Source: CAKMZU01 sp965248335 (lineage in GTDB: Bacteria; Pseudomonadota; Gammaproteobacteria; Pseudomonadales; DT-91). From it: a DNA stretch of 64,000 nucleotides. Position 1 is the stretch's first letter. Every line of letters begins with the position of its first letter. This document shows, piece by piece, positions 35,553 through 43,232 of the stretch. The DNA lies in the NCBI GenBank assembly GCA_965248335.1, contig CBDFIY010000003.1, positions 1,550,001-1,614,000 on the forward strand, read 5' to 3'. The notes beneath the pieces were generated by a model. It did no database searches, was not told the DNA's origin, and saw nothing but the letters and a program-made list of their open reading frames with translations. Made by a program: the position numbers and the translations under genes.

Positions 35553-36681
35553 AACATGGCGGTTAAAAATAGGCCTAGTTGTCAATCCTTATGCAGGCAT
35601 TGGCGGAGAGGCTGGTCTTAAGGGTAGCGATGGTGAGCAAGTGCGGAAGAGGGCATTGGCTTACAGCAACAAATTGCATGCCCCAGAACGGGTGAAACAA
35701 ACCCTCTCACAGCTCCAAGGTTATATGCGTAAAATCGACTGGGTTGCCGCGCAGGGCTTGATGGGCGCTGACTACCTTAATGATGTCCCCTGTCAAATCA
35801 TCGAGACTTCAGAGACAAGCTCTGCCTATGATACGCAGCGTGCAGTAAAAAAGATGATGGCGCTAAACGTTGATCTTATTTTGTTCGCAGGCGGTGATGG
35901 TACGGCACGCGATATTGTTGATGTGGTGGGAGAAAAAATCCCCTGTTTGGGTTTACCGAGTGGCGTAAAAATGCAGTCTGAGGTTTTCGCTTTATCACCC
36001 ATTGCTGCGGCAAGTTTACTCAAAGGCCTACTCAGTGCTGAGCTTATTCGCTGTGTTGAGCGAGATGTTCGCGATATTGATGAAGAGCAGTTGCGTTTAG
36101 GTGTTGTACGATCGCAGTATTATGGCGAAATGTTAGTGCCTGATTCGCCGCAGTATTTGCAGAACCTAAAGCAGGGCGGTATCGAAAGTGAACCTTTGGT
36201 GCTGGATGATATTGCTGATTATGTGGCGGATGTTATATCAGATGTCCCTCTTGTATTAATCGGCCCAGGTAGTACCACGGCACATGTGATGCAGTGTATG
36301 GGGTTTGAAAATACCTTGGTCGGTTTTGATGCGATTCTTGGGGGCAAGTTGTTGAAGAACGATGTCAATGCACAGGACATTGTTGATTTATGTCGGCAGT
36401 ACCCCGATTACCAAAGCGTTTTATCACCCACGGGAAGACAAGGTTTTTTGTTAGGTCGGGGTAGCCAGCAACTTAACCGCCAGTTGCAGTGTGGGATGGA
36501 TAAAAGCCACCTGGTGATTTTAGCCACAAGAGCCAAATTAACAGCGTTTAATGGGCGGCCATTGATTGTTGATACCGGACAGAACGATATAGACCGAGCC
36601 CTATGTGGCCTGTGTCGTGTTACGACGGGGTTTAATGACTTCGTGTTATACCCCGTGAATACCTCTTATGAGACGCGTTAA
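35542..36681 (+). CDS. ATP-NAD/AcoX-type kinase family protein
   Basis: A 379-residue protein. The N-terminal half has KIGLVVNPYAGIGGEAGLKG and the nucleotide-binding LILFAGGDGTARDIVDVVGE, the GGDGT loop of NAD/diacylglycerol/sphingosine-type kinases. This is followed by PCLGLPSGVKMQSEVFALSP. The C-terminal half has VLIGPGSTTAHVMQCMG. This two-part form is the PpnK-like/AcoX-related family common in gammaproteobacteria, distinct from the housekeeping NAD kinase. The substrate is not established. It overlaps pdxB by 11 bases and the methyltransferase gene by 14. Confidence 0.86.
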   Translation: MQPKTWRLKIGLVVNPYAGIGGEAGLKGSDGEQVRKRALAYSNKLHAPERVKQTLSQLQGYMRKIDWVAAQGLMGADYLNDVPCQIIETSETSSAYDTQRAVKKMMALNVDLILFAGGDGTARDIVDVVGEKIPCLGLPSGVKMQSEVFALSPIAAASLLKGLLSAELIRCVERDVRDIDEEQLRLGVVRSQYYGEMLVPDSPQYLQNLKQGGIESEPLVLDDIADYVADVISDVPLVLIGPGSTTAHVMQCMGFENTLVGFDAILGGKLLKNDVNAQDIVDLCRQYPDYQSVLSPTGRQGFLLGRGSQQLNRQLQCGMDKSHLVILATRAKLTAFNGRPLIVDTGQNDIDRALCGLCRVTTGFNDFVLYPVNTSYETR

Positions 36682-37603
36682 TATGGTTGATTTTTCACCG
36701 GTTACACAGCATTTAATACAGTTTTTTAAATCCCCACTGCAGGATGCAAGTCGTGTTTTTCATGGGCGTGGGCATTGTTTTTCTGGGCTCGAATGTATCA
36801 CGGTTGATTGGTTTGCGCCGGTGTTATGGGTGGTGATTTATGGCGAGCAACCACAAGACGTGATTGCAGCCATCGATACCCTCTTGCTTGAACAGGCCAA
36901 TAGGCATGATGCTATCGTTGCTGTCGTTGTGCAGCAGCGCCTCAGGCCAAAGCCCATTCAACGGGTTATTTACGGTGAGGTGCCACAGCCTTTATATGCC
37001 CAGGAAAATGGCCATAAATTTGTGCTTAATTTGCTGGATAATCAAAACACAGGCTTTTTCCTGGATGCAAAGCCTGCAAGAGACTGGGTGAGACAAGAAG
37101 CAAAAGGCAAAAAAATCTTAAATTTATTTGCCTATACCTGTTCGTTTTCTGTCGCTGCGCTAGCGGGAGACGCAGCGCAAGTGGTGAATATCGATATGGC
37201 TAAATCTGCAATAGCGACAGGGCAAAAAAACCATGCCATTAATGGTTTTTCTGGTGCGCCGTCAGTTTTTTTAGCCCATGACATTTTCAAATCCATTAAT
37301 AAACTAAAGCGCTACGGCCCTTTTGATCTTATTATTATCGACCCGCCTTCACATCAGAAGGGCGGGTTTATTGCAACGAAAGATTACGCGAAGTTGCTGA
37401 GAAAAATAGCACCGCTTTTGTCTGAAGATGCACTGTTGTTGCTGTGCTTAAATGCCCCGAGTTTATCCGCTGAGTTTATCTCAGATGCGGTTTCTGAATC
37501 TTCGTTGAAATTATCCCGTTTAGGTCGCTTGACTAATCGTGCAGATTTTCCAGAGTCAGATATGGCACGGTCGCTCAAAATGTTTGTCTACGTAAGTTGT
37601 TAA
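36668..37603 (+). CDS. class I SAM-dependent methyltransferase (RlmI/RlmK-like)
   Basis: A 311-residue methyltransferase. The N-terminus has the typical DASRVFHGRGHCFSGLECIT. The central part reads LLDNQNTGFFLDAKPARDWV and the SAM strand KILNLFAYTCSFSVAALAG. The catalytic loop is LIIIDPPSHQKGGFIATKDY, the DPP motif of 23S rRNA cytosine/guanine base methyltransferases of the RlmI/K type. It lacks a PUA domain. ATG 36683 (MVDFSPVTQ) is an alternative start with a better-spaced GAG upstream. Last gene of the pdxB cluster; a large inverted repeat begins six bases after its stop. Confidence 0.88.
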   Translation: MRRVNMVDFSPVTQHLIQFFKSPLQDASRVFHGRGHCFSGLECITVDWFAPVLWVVIYGEQPQDVIAAIDTLLLEQANRHDAIVAVVVQQRLRPKPIQRVIYGEVPQPLYAQENGHKFVLNLLDNQNTGFFLDAKPARDWVRQEAKGKKILNLFAYTCSFSVAALAGDAAQVVNIDMAKSAIATGQKNHAINGFSGAPSVFLAHDIFKSINKLKRYGPFDLIIIDPPSHQKGGFIATKDYAKLLRKIAPLLSEDALLLLCLNAPSLSAEFISDAVSESSLKLSRLGRLTNRADFPESDMARSLKMFVYVSC

Positions 37604-37608
37604 AATAG

Positions 37609-37767
37609 CATGGTGCATAGGAGGTGGACACCTTTTTTGCTAGGCTGAACTCATTACCGAATATGGACATATTTCACAACCTCCCCCCATATAAAGACTG
37701 CGCTCGATGGCGAATCTAAAATAATTATGTGCAGGGCCTTGTTCGCGAGGTATTCAGTGAAATGCCC
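37609..37767. repeat. left arm of an inverted repeat flanking norB (about 160 bp)
   Basis: Reads GCATGGTGCATAGGAGGTGG at its outer end and CGCGAGGTATTCAGTGAAAT at its inner end. It matches, with scattered differences and a short indel, the complement of 40125-40287. The best conserved part is CATATAAAGACTGCGCTCGATGGCGAA. It has no coding content. The pair brackets norB exactly. Confidence 0.82.
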
Positions 37768-37870
37768 TATTTATGAACTATGTCTCTAACCCTATGTCTA
37801 AATAAAGCAGTCTAATAGTTATGCAATTTGAGGTTGAATCTACCTTGTTTCTACGGCTGGAAGAAGCTTT

Positions 37871-40123
37871 ATGAGTAAAATAAAAGTAATCGCCATTGCG
37901 TTGATAATTATATGTATTTCTTCTTTCTCCGTATTACTCAGTATAGGCAGAGAAATCTATCGAGATAAACCTCCGATTCCAGCGGCATTTGTTGATAACA
38001 ATGGGCACATCATATTTAGTAAACAGGATATTGAACAAGGACAGCTAGCTTGGCGGTCAATAGGAGGACATCAGTTAGGATCAATTTGGGGCCATGGTTC
38101 GTATGTCGCACCTGACTGGACTGCTGACTGGTTACATCGTGAAGCTCAAGCCTGGCTCAATATTACGGCACTAAAACGCTATCATCAACCATTCAATTTA
38201 TTGAGTAATGAAATCAAAGCCGGTTTGGAAGAATCCTTACGGGAAGATATGCGTCGTAACACGGTAGTTACTGACTCAGACGGGCAAACGTTGATAACCT
38301 TGTCGCCAACTCGAGTTTTGGCCATCAAAGAAATTAGCCAGCATTACATATCGCTTTTTGATAGAGATCCGAGTCTGCATAAACTTAGAGTCGAATATGC
38401 AATGAAAGAAGGCACATTGCCTGACCTTCATCGACGACAAGAACTCAACGCTTTCTTTTTTTGGGCGTCGTGGGCTGCAATAACAGAAAGACCGAATGAA
38501 CCCTATACTTATACAAATAATTGGCCATTTGACCCACAGTTAGGCAACACGCCTACTCCAACTAATATCGTTTGGTCAATTATCAGTTTTGTTGCCTTAA
38601 TTGCAGGTATTGGGGCACTCACCTGGTTCCACGCTTGTGGGCAGCATGAACCCTTACCTAGACCTAACCTAGAAGACCCCTTGTTTAAGACAAGACCAAC
38701 AGCATCACAAAAAGCTGTTGGCAAATACTTTGCTATTGCAATAGCATTATTTCTCTTGCAAATATTACTAGGTACGCTGACGGCGCACTATGCTGTGGAG
38801 GGGCAAGATTTCTATGGTATACCATTGTCAGAAATATTTCCCTACTCAATTACACGAACTTGGCACACCCAATTAGCAGTGTTCTGGATAGCAACTGTTT
38901 GGTTGGCTACAGGTTTGTATATGGCTCCTGCATTATCTGGTCACGAACCCAAATATCAACGTTTAGGTGTCAATATTCTATGGTTTGCATTGGTAATCGT
39001 AGTTCTGGGGTCTATGGCTGGTGAATGGTTTGGAGTACAGCAATACTTTAATTTAAATATGAATTTCTTTTTCGGTCATCAAGGTTATGAATACATAGAT
39101 TTAGGCCGGTTTTGGCAAATCTTACTTTTCAGTGGATTATTGATTTGGTTAAGCCTAGTTACTGTGGCGATTAAGCCAGTACTTACAAAACACGGAGAGT
39201 CATCAATTGTCATTTGGGTGTTATATGCTTCTTGTGTTGCCATAGGTTTATTCTACGGTGCAGGTTTCTTTATGGGTGAGCGTACCAATCTGTCCGTATC
39301 AGAATATTGGCGCTGGTGGGTTGTACACCTTTGGGTCGAAGGTTTTTTTGAGACTTTCGCCACCTCAGTCATTGCATTGATGTTAGTTCGTTTGGGTCTT
39401 ATTCGCGTTAGAAGTGCCAATGCGGCAGTATTATTTTCTGCTTTAATATTTCTGACGGGGGGGATAATAGGTACATTGCACCACATTTACTTTACTGGCA
39501 CTCCTGTACCTGCTATTGCTTGGGGTGCGGTGTTTTCTGCTCTCGAAGTTGTTCCCTTATCGCTTATTGGCTATGAAGCTGTAGAGCATTATCGCATGTA
39601 TAAAGTGGCACCTTGGATGTCACGTTATAAGTGGTCTATTATGTTCTTCATAGCAACAGCATTTTGGAATTTAGTCGGAGCTGGCATGCTTGGTTTCCTT
39701 GTGAATCCACCAATATCACTGTATTTCGTTCAAGGATTAAATACTACAGCAGCACATGCACACGGTGCATTTATGGGTGTCTACGGTATGCTTGGCATAG
39801 GCCTAATGTTATTTTGTTTGCGAGGTTTAACTGGGCAAATGCTGTGGAATGAAAAATTACTTAAATGGGCATTTTGGTGTTTAAATATCGGTTTGGTTGC
39901 GATGTTAGTTATGTCCTTGATACCAGAAGGGCTGACACAATTCTTTGCTGTTATTAAGCATGGCTATTGGTTTGCTCGCTCACCAGAGATCATGCACAGT
40001 CCATTAGTTCAGGCTCTTGTATGGATACGTATTCCTGGAGATGTGACCTTTGGGGTAGGCGCTGTGTTATTAGGGATATTTGTACTTGATTTAATTAGAA
40101 AGGGGTGCATTGCCAAAAAGTAG
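37871..40123 (+). CDS. norB: quinol-dependent nitric oxide reductase
   Basis: A 750-residue single-subunit qNOR that reduces two NO to N2O using quinol. The N-terminal extension typical of qNOR (AFVDNNGHIIFSKQDIEQGQ, then WRSIGGHQLGSIWGHGSYVA) precedes about a dozen membrane helices. Haem and FeB ligand regions are seen around SITRTWHTQLAVFWIATVWL, FGHQGYEYIDLGRFWQ, WWVVHLWVEGFFE, GTLHHIYFTG and TTAAHAHGAFMGVYG. The length is normal and the gene looks intact. GGAAGAAG is the ribosome site. It stands alone between inverted repeats, with no nitrite or N2O reductase nearby, so NO detoxification is more likely than respiration. The stop overlaps the first base beside the right repeat arm. Confidence 0.95.
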   Translation: MSKIKVIAIALIIICISSFSVLLSIGREIYRDKPPIPAAFVDNNGHIIFSKQDIEQGQLAWRSIGGHQLGSIWGHGSYVAPDWTADWLHREAQAWLNITALKRYHQPFNLLSNEIKAGLEESLREDMRRNTVVTDSDGQTLITLSPTRVLAIKEISQHYISLFDRDPSLHKLRVEYAMKEGTLPDLHRRQELNAFFFWASWAAITERPNEPYTYTNNWPFDPQLGNTPTPTNIVWSIISFVALIAGIGALTWFHACGQHEPLPRPNLEDPLFKTRPTASQKAVGKYFAIAIALFLLQILLGTLTAHYAVEGQDFYGIPLSEIFPYSITRTWHTQLAVFWIATVWLATGLYMAPALSGHEPKYQRLGVNILWFALVIVVLGSMAGEWFGVQQYFNLNMNFFFGHQGYEYIDLGRFWQILLFSGLLIWLSLVTVAIKPVLTKHGESSIVIWVLYASCVAIGLFYGAGFFMGERTNLSVSEYWRWWVVHLWVEGFFETFATSVIALMLVRLGLIRVRSANAAVLFSALIFLTGGIIGTLHHIYFTGTPVPAIAWGAVFSALEVVPLSLIGYEAVEHYRMYKVAPWMSRYKWSIMFFIATAFWNLVGAGMLGFLVNPPISLYFVQGLNTTAAHAHGAFMGVYGMLGIGLMLFCLRGLTGQMLWNEKLLKWAFWCLNIGLVAMLVMSLIPEGLTQFFAVIKHGYWFARSPEIMHSPLVQALVWIRIPGDVTFGVGAVLLGIFVLDLIRKGCIAKK

Positions 40124-40124
40124 G

Positions 40125-40287
40125 GCATGGTTCAAAATTTTACTGAACACCTCGCCAACAAGGTCTTGCATGTAATTATTTTAGGTTCGCCATCGAGCGC
40201 AGTCTTTATATGGGGTTGTGGAATATGTCCAGATCAGGTAGCGGGTTCAATCCAACAAAAAAGTGTTCACCTCATATGATCCATGCC
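40125..40287. repeat. right arm of the inverted repeat flanking norB
   Basis: Begins immediately after the norB stop (GGGCATGG) and ends ATATGATCCATGCC. It is the inverted counterpart of 37609-37767 at about three quarters identity by eye, with the CCATCGAGCGCAGTCTTTAT core exact. Nothing coding is seen in it. Confidence 0.82.
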
Positions 40288-40357
40288 GAATATGTGAAAG
40301 TAGTGGCAGCTAAACTCGCGTAGATTAACGTTTAGATAGACGGCATTAAACGGATTG

Positions 40358-40382
40358 AAAAAAGGTGGCCGCTGGCCACCTT
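40358..40382 (-). terminator. Rho-independent terminator of the nitronate monooxygenase gene
   Basis: On the minus strand: stem AAGGTGGCC (40374-40382 complement) with GGCCACCTT, a three-base loop AGC and a T run. It lies 12 bases after the nitronate monooxygenase stop. Confidence 0.85.
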
Positions 40383-40393
40383 GAGAAAATGTA

Positions 40394-41512
40394 TTACTCA
40401 GGCATTAAACTGTTCAAATGCTCAACGGTATCCACATACTCAGTCAGTAAACGCATGATGACATCACGTGTGCTTTCAATGTTGTTGATCTGACCAACCA
40501 CTTGACCGACCGGATTAAACGCCACCTTCTGACATTCACCTTTCGCCGCGTACTTGTGAGTACGGCGAATCGCATCGGCAGTCACCAACCCTTGAAGCGG
40601 CATACCTAAAGGATCAGGATTGCCTTCTGCAGCCCAAGCGTCTGTCCATTCGTTTCTGAGCATACGGCAAGGTTTACCGGTCCAGGAACGAGAACGTACA
40701 GTGTCTTCTTCGGTCGCATCAAAGTAAGATTGCTTTTGAGCAGGCTCTGCTTCGGCTTCTTCAACCGCTAACCATAATGAACCCGACCAAACACCAGCCG
40801 CGCCCATACCCATTGCCGCAGCAACTTGACGACCATTGCCAATACCGCCTGCGGCAAGCACAGGGGTATTAACCGCATCAATGATTTGTGGCCAAAGCAC
40901 CATAGAGCCGACTTCGCCCGTGTGGCCGCCGCCTTCTGTGCCTTGCGCGATAATGAAATCAAGGCCGGCTTTTTCGTGTTGTTTTGCTTGCTTGACTTTG
41001 CCGCAAAGTGCGCCGACTAAACGGCCGGTATCTTGAATACGTTTAACGATATCGGCTGGAGGGGTGCCTAGCGCGTTAGCGATCAATTTGCAGTTCGGGC
41101 GCTTTAGCGCTTCATCAACCATGAGGGTAGCAATGGCTTCATTCCAGCCTAATAGTCCCATTTCATTGTCTTCTGGCCACTCAGGCACACCGTGCTCGGC
41201 AAGCAACTTTTCGGCAAATTCGTAATGCTCGTCAGGTACCATACCTTTTAGCATTTCTTCGAGTTTATCGGGGTCCATCTCGCCCATGCCTTCGTATTTT
41301 TGCGGAATAACGATGTCCACGCCATAAGGCAAATCACCGATATGGTCGTCGATCCAGTCAAGTTCGGCTTTGAGTTGCTCGGGGGTGAATCCGACAGCGC
41401 CAAGTACGCCGATGCCGCCTGCTTTACTGACTTCTACGACAACATCACGGCAGTGAGTGAACGCAAAAATCGGCAGTTGAATGCCTAATTTGTTCGCTAA
41501 TTCTGAGCGCAT
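40394..41512 (-). CDS. nitronate monooxygenase family protein
   Basis: A 372-residue FMN-dependent TIM-barrel enzyme of the 2-nitropropane dioxygenase/nitronate monooxygenase family. Characteristic blocks are LPIFAFTHCRDVVVEVSKAG and GVLGAVGFTPEQL at the N-terminus, DFIIAQGTEGGGHTGEVGSM (FMN phosphate and catalytic His region) and VLAAGGIGNGRQVAAAMGMG. The QGTEGGGHTG motif supports class I-like activity on nitronates, but many members with this annotation are untested. It is monocistronic with its own terminator. Confidence 0.9.
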   Translation of the reverse strand: MRSELANKLGIQLPIFAFTHCRDVVVEVSKAGGIGVLGAVGFTPEQLKAELDWIDDHIGDLPYGVDIVIPQKYEGMGEMDPDKLEEMLKGMVPDEHYEFAEKLLAEHGVPEWPEDNEMGLLGWNEAIATLMVDEALKRPNCKLIANALGTPPADIVKRIQDTGRLVGALCGKVKQAKQHEKAGLDFIIAQGTEGGGHTGEVGSMVLWPQIIDAVNTPVLAAGGIGNGRQVAAAMGMGAAGVWSGSLWLAVEEAEAEPAQKQSYFDATEEDTVRSRSWTGKPCRMLRNEWTDAWAAEGNPDPLGMPLQGLVTADAIRRTHKYAAKGECQKVAFNPVGQVVGQINNIESTRDVIMRLLTEYVDTVEHLNSLMPE

Positions 41513-41712
41513 GGTTGATTCCTCAGGGGTGTTTTTTTTGTGAGTCTAAAGTATGCGTTAAATAGGGCGTGAGTAAATGAGCGATTTAAATCATTTGTTG
41601 AGCAAAATCGATCAGTCAGATGCGAGGAAATCGTTTCAAAAAGCATTAAAAACGATTACTCTATCGATTTTTATAATAACTTTATTGATTGGCATTTCAA
41701 CAGGAAATTTTC

Positions 41713-43050
41713 ATGGAAATCACCGTTTTTGGATCCGGCTATGTGGGCTTAGTGACGGGTGCTTGTCTTGCTGATGTCGGTAATCACGTATGCTGTGTGG
41801 ATATCGACGAAGAAAAAGTCACCTCGTTAAAAAAAGGCGAGATTCCCATTTATGAGCCGGGGCTTGAACGTTTGGTATTGGATAATCAAAAAAATGGGCA
41901 TCTTAGCTTTACTACAGATGCGGAAAAAGCCGTTAAGCAGGCAGATATTATTTTTATTGCGGTAGGAACGCCGCCCAAAGAAGACGGCTCTGCCGATTTA
42001 ACATATGTGCTTGCCGTGGCGGAAACCATTGCCCAGCACATGAATGGATATAAGGTGATTGTAGGGAAATCGACTGTACCCGTGGGGACTTGCGATAAGA
42101 TTGAATCTACGGTTGCCGGTGTTTTAGCCGCTAGGCAATCGGATTTAACGTTTTCTGTGGTTTCGAACCCTGAATTTTTGAAAGAAGGCAGCGCGATTGA
42201 GGATTTTCTTAAGCCGGATCGTATTGTACTCGGTGTGTCGGATAACAAGGCGCAATCAATGATGGACGAGTTATACGCGCCTTTTAATCGTAAACAAAAT
42301 CGTATGATCTATATGGATCGCCGCTCGTCAGAATTAACGAAATATGCGGCGAATGCCATGCTGGCGACGAAAATCAGTTTTATTAATGAAGTTTCTCGTA
42401 TCGCAGAATTAGTAGGGGCAGATATTGAAAATGTGCGTCATGGCATAGGTTCAGATCCACGTATTGGCTACCAGTTTATTTATCCGGGTTGTGGTTATGG
42501 CGGGTCGTGTTTTCCTAAGGACGTGAAAGCGTTGCGACAAACGGCATCGGAATTTGGTTATGAAGCAGCTTTACTGGATGCAGTTGAAGCCGTCAACAGT
42601 AAGCAAAAAACAAGTATTGTCGATAAAATTAATGCGTTTTATGGTGAAGACTTAAAAGGGAAAACTTTCGCGCTTTGGGGGTTATCGTTTAAGCCGCAAA
42701 CAGATGATATGCGTGAAGCGTCAAGTCTTGTGATTATGGATGCCTTATTCAAAGCCGGTGCGAATGTGCAGGCTTACGATCCCGCAGCGATGGAAGAAAC
42801 ACAGTCGCTTTATCAAAATCAGCCACTGTTGGCGTTAACAGGGACAAAAGAGGCGGCATTACGTGAATCGGATGCGCTGATTATTTGTACCGAATGGAAA
42901 AACTTCCGGTCGCCTGATTTTGCGTTGATAAAATCGTCCATCAAAGATAAAGTCATTTTTGATGGACGAAACTTATATGACCCTGAAGCTGTTGCTGATA
43001 AAGGCATTAAGTACTTTGGTATTGGTCGAGGGTTGTCGTTAAACATTTAA
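41713..43050 (+). CDS. ugd: UDP-glucose 6-dehydrogenase
   Basis: A 445-residue enzyme oxidising UDP-glucose to UDP-glucuronate for surface polysaccharide. ATG 41713 is used: AGGAA lies seven to eleven bases upstream and the protein then begins with the NAD-binding MEITVFGSGYVGLVTGACLA. An in-frame TTG at 41689 is unlikely. Other landmarks are VGTPPKEDGSADLTYV, VVSNPEFLKEGSAIEDF, and the catalytic Cys in YPGCGYGGSCFPKDVKAL. The C-terminal domain has ALWGLSFKPQTDDMREASS. No other capsule gene is adjacent. A 36-residue ORF with a good ribosome site follows. Confidence 0.95.
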   Translation: MEITVFGSGYVGLVTGACLADVGNHVCCVDIDEEKVTSLKKGEIPIYEPGLERLVLDNQKNGHLSFTTDAEKAVKQADIIFIAVGTPPKEDGSADLTYVLAVAETIAQHMNGYKVIVGKSTVPVGTCDKIESTVAGVLAARQSDLTFSVVSNPEFLKEGSAIEDFLKPDRIVLGVSDNKAQSMMDELYAPFNRKQNRMIYMDRRSSELTKYAANAMLATKISFINEVSRIAELVGADIENVRHGIGSDPRIGYQFIYPGCGYGGSCFPKDVKALRQTASEFGYEAALLDAVEAVNSKQKTSIVDKINAFYGEDLKGKTFALWGLSFKPQTDDMREASSLVIMDALFKAGANVQAYDPAAMEETQSLYQNQPLLALTGTKEAALRESDALIICTEWKNFRSPDFALIKSSIKDKVIFDGRNLYDPEAVADKGIKYFGIGRGLSLNI

Positions 43051-43066
43051 TCAAGGGAGAGTGAGT

Positions 43067-43177
43067 ATGGATCAAGAGCAAGAAACCAATGAAAATAGTG
43101 CAGCAGATGCGACAGCTACGGTTATTTTATTGGTTGTGGGAGTGGTGACTGCGGTGTTTTGGTTGTCTGGCCAGTAA
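43067..43177 (+). CDS. 36-residue single-helix membrane peptide
   Basis: Starts at ATG 43067, six bases after GGGAGAG, and ends at TAA 43175-43177. The product starts MDQEQETNENSAADATATVI and continues into the hydrophobic segment VILLVVGVVTAVFWLSG. The acidic N-terminus and single helix suggest an inner-membrane small protein. It lies 16 bases after ugd and just before a terminator, so it should be co-transcribed with ugd. No family known to me. Confidence 0.5.
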   Translation: MDQEQETNENSAADATATVILLVVGVVTAVFWLSGQ

Positions 43178-43198
43178 TGTTGATATATGTAAACAGAT

Positions 43199-43223
43199 AA
43201 AACGCCTATAGCGGCGTTTTTTT
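43199..43223 (+). terminator. Rho-independent terminator after ugd and the small ORF
   Basis: Stem AAAACGCC (43199-43206) with GGCGTTTT (43213-43220), loop TATAGC, then further T. The A run on the other side may let it serve the convergent lipoprotein gene as well. Confidence 0.85.
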
Positions 43224-43232
43224 AACTTTTTA

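Noticed and set aside
40240..40265. tRNA T-arm-like GGGTTCAATCC near 40248
   Set aside because: No acceptor, D or anticodon arm around it; it belongs to the norB-flanking repeat.
3508..40316. Shared 15-mer GTGGCAGCTAAACTC near 3513 and 40302
   Set aside because: The first is inside the end of the cyclotransferase gene; a few 15-base matches are expected by chance in this length.
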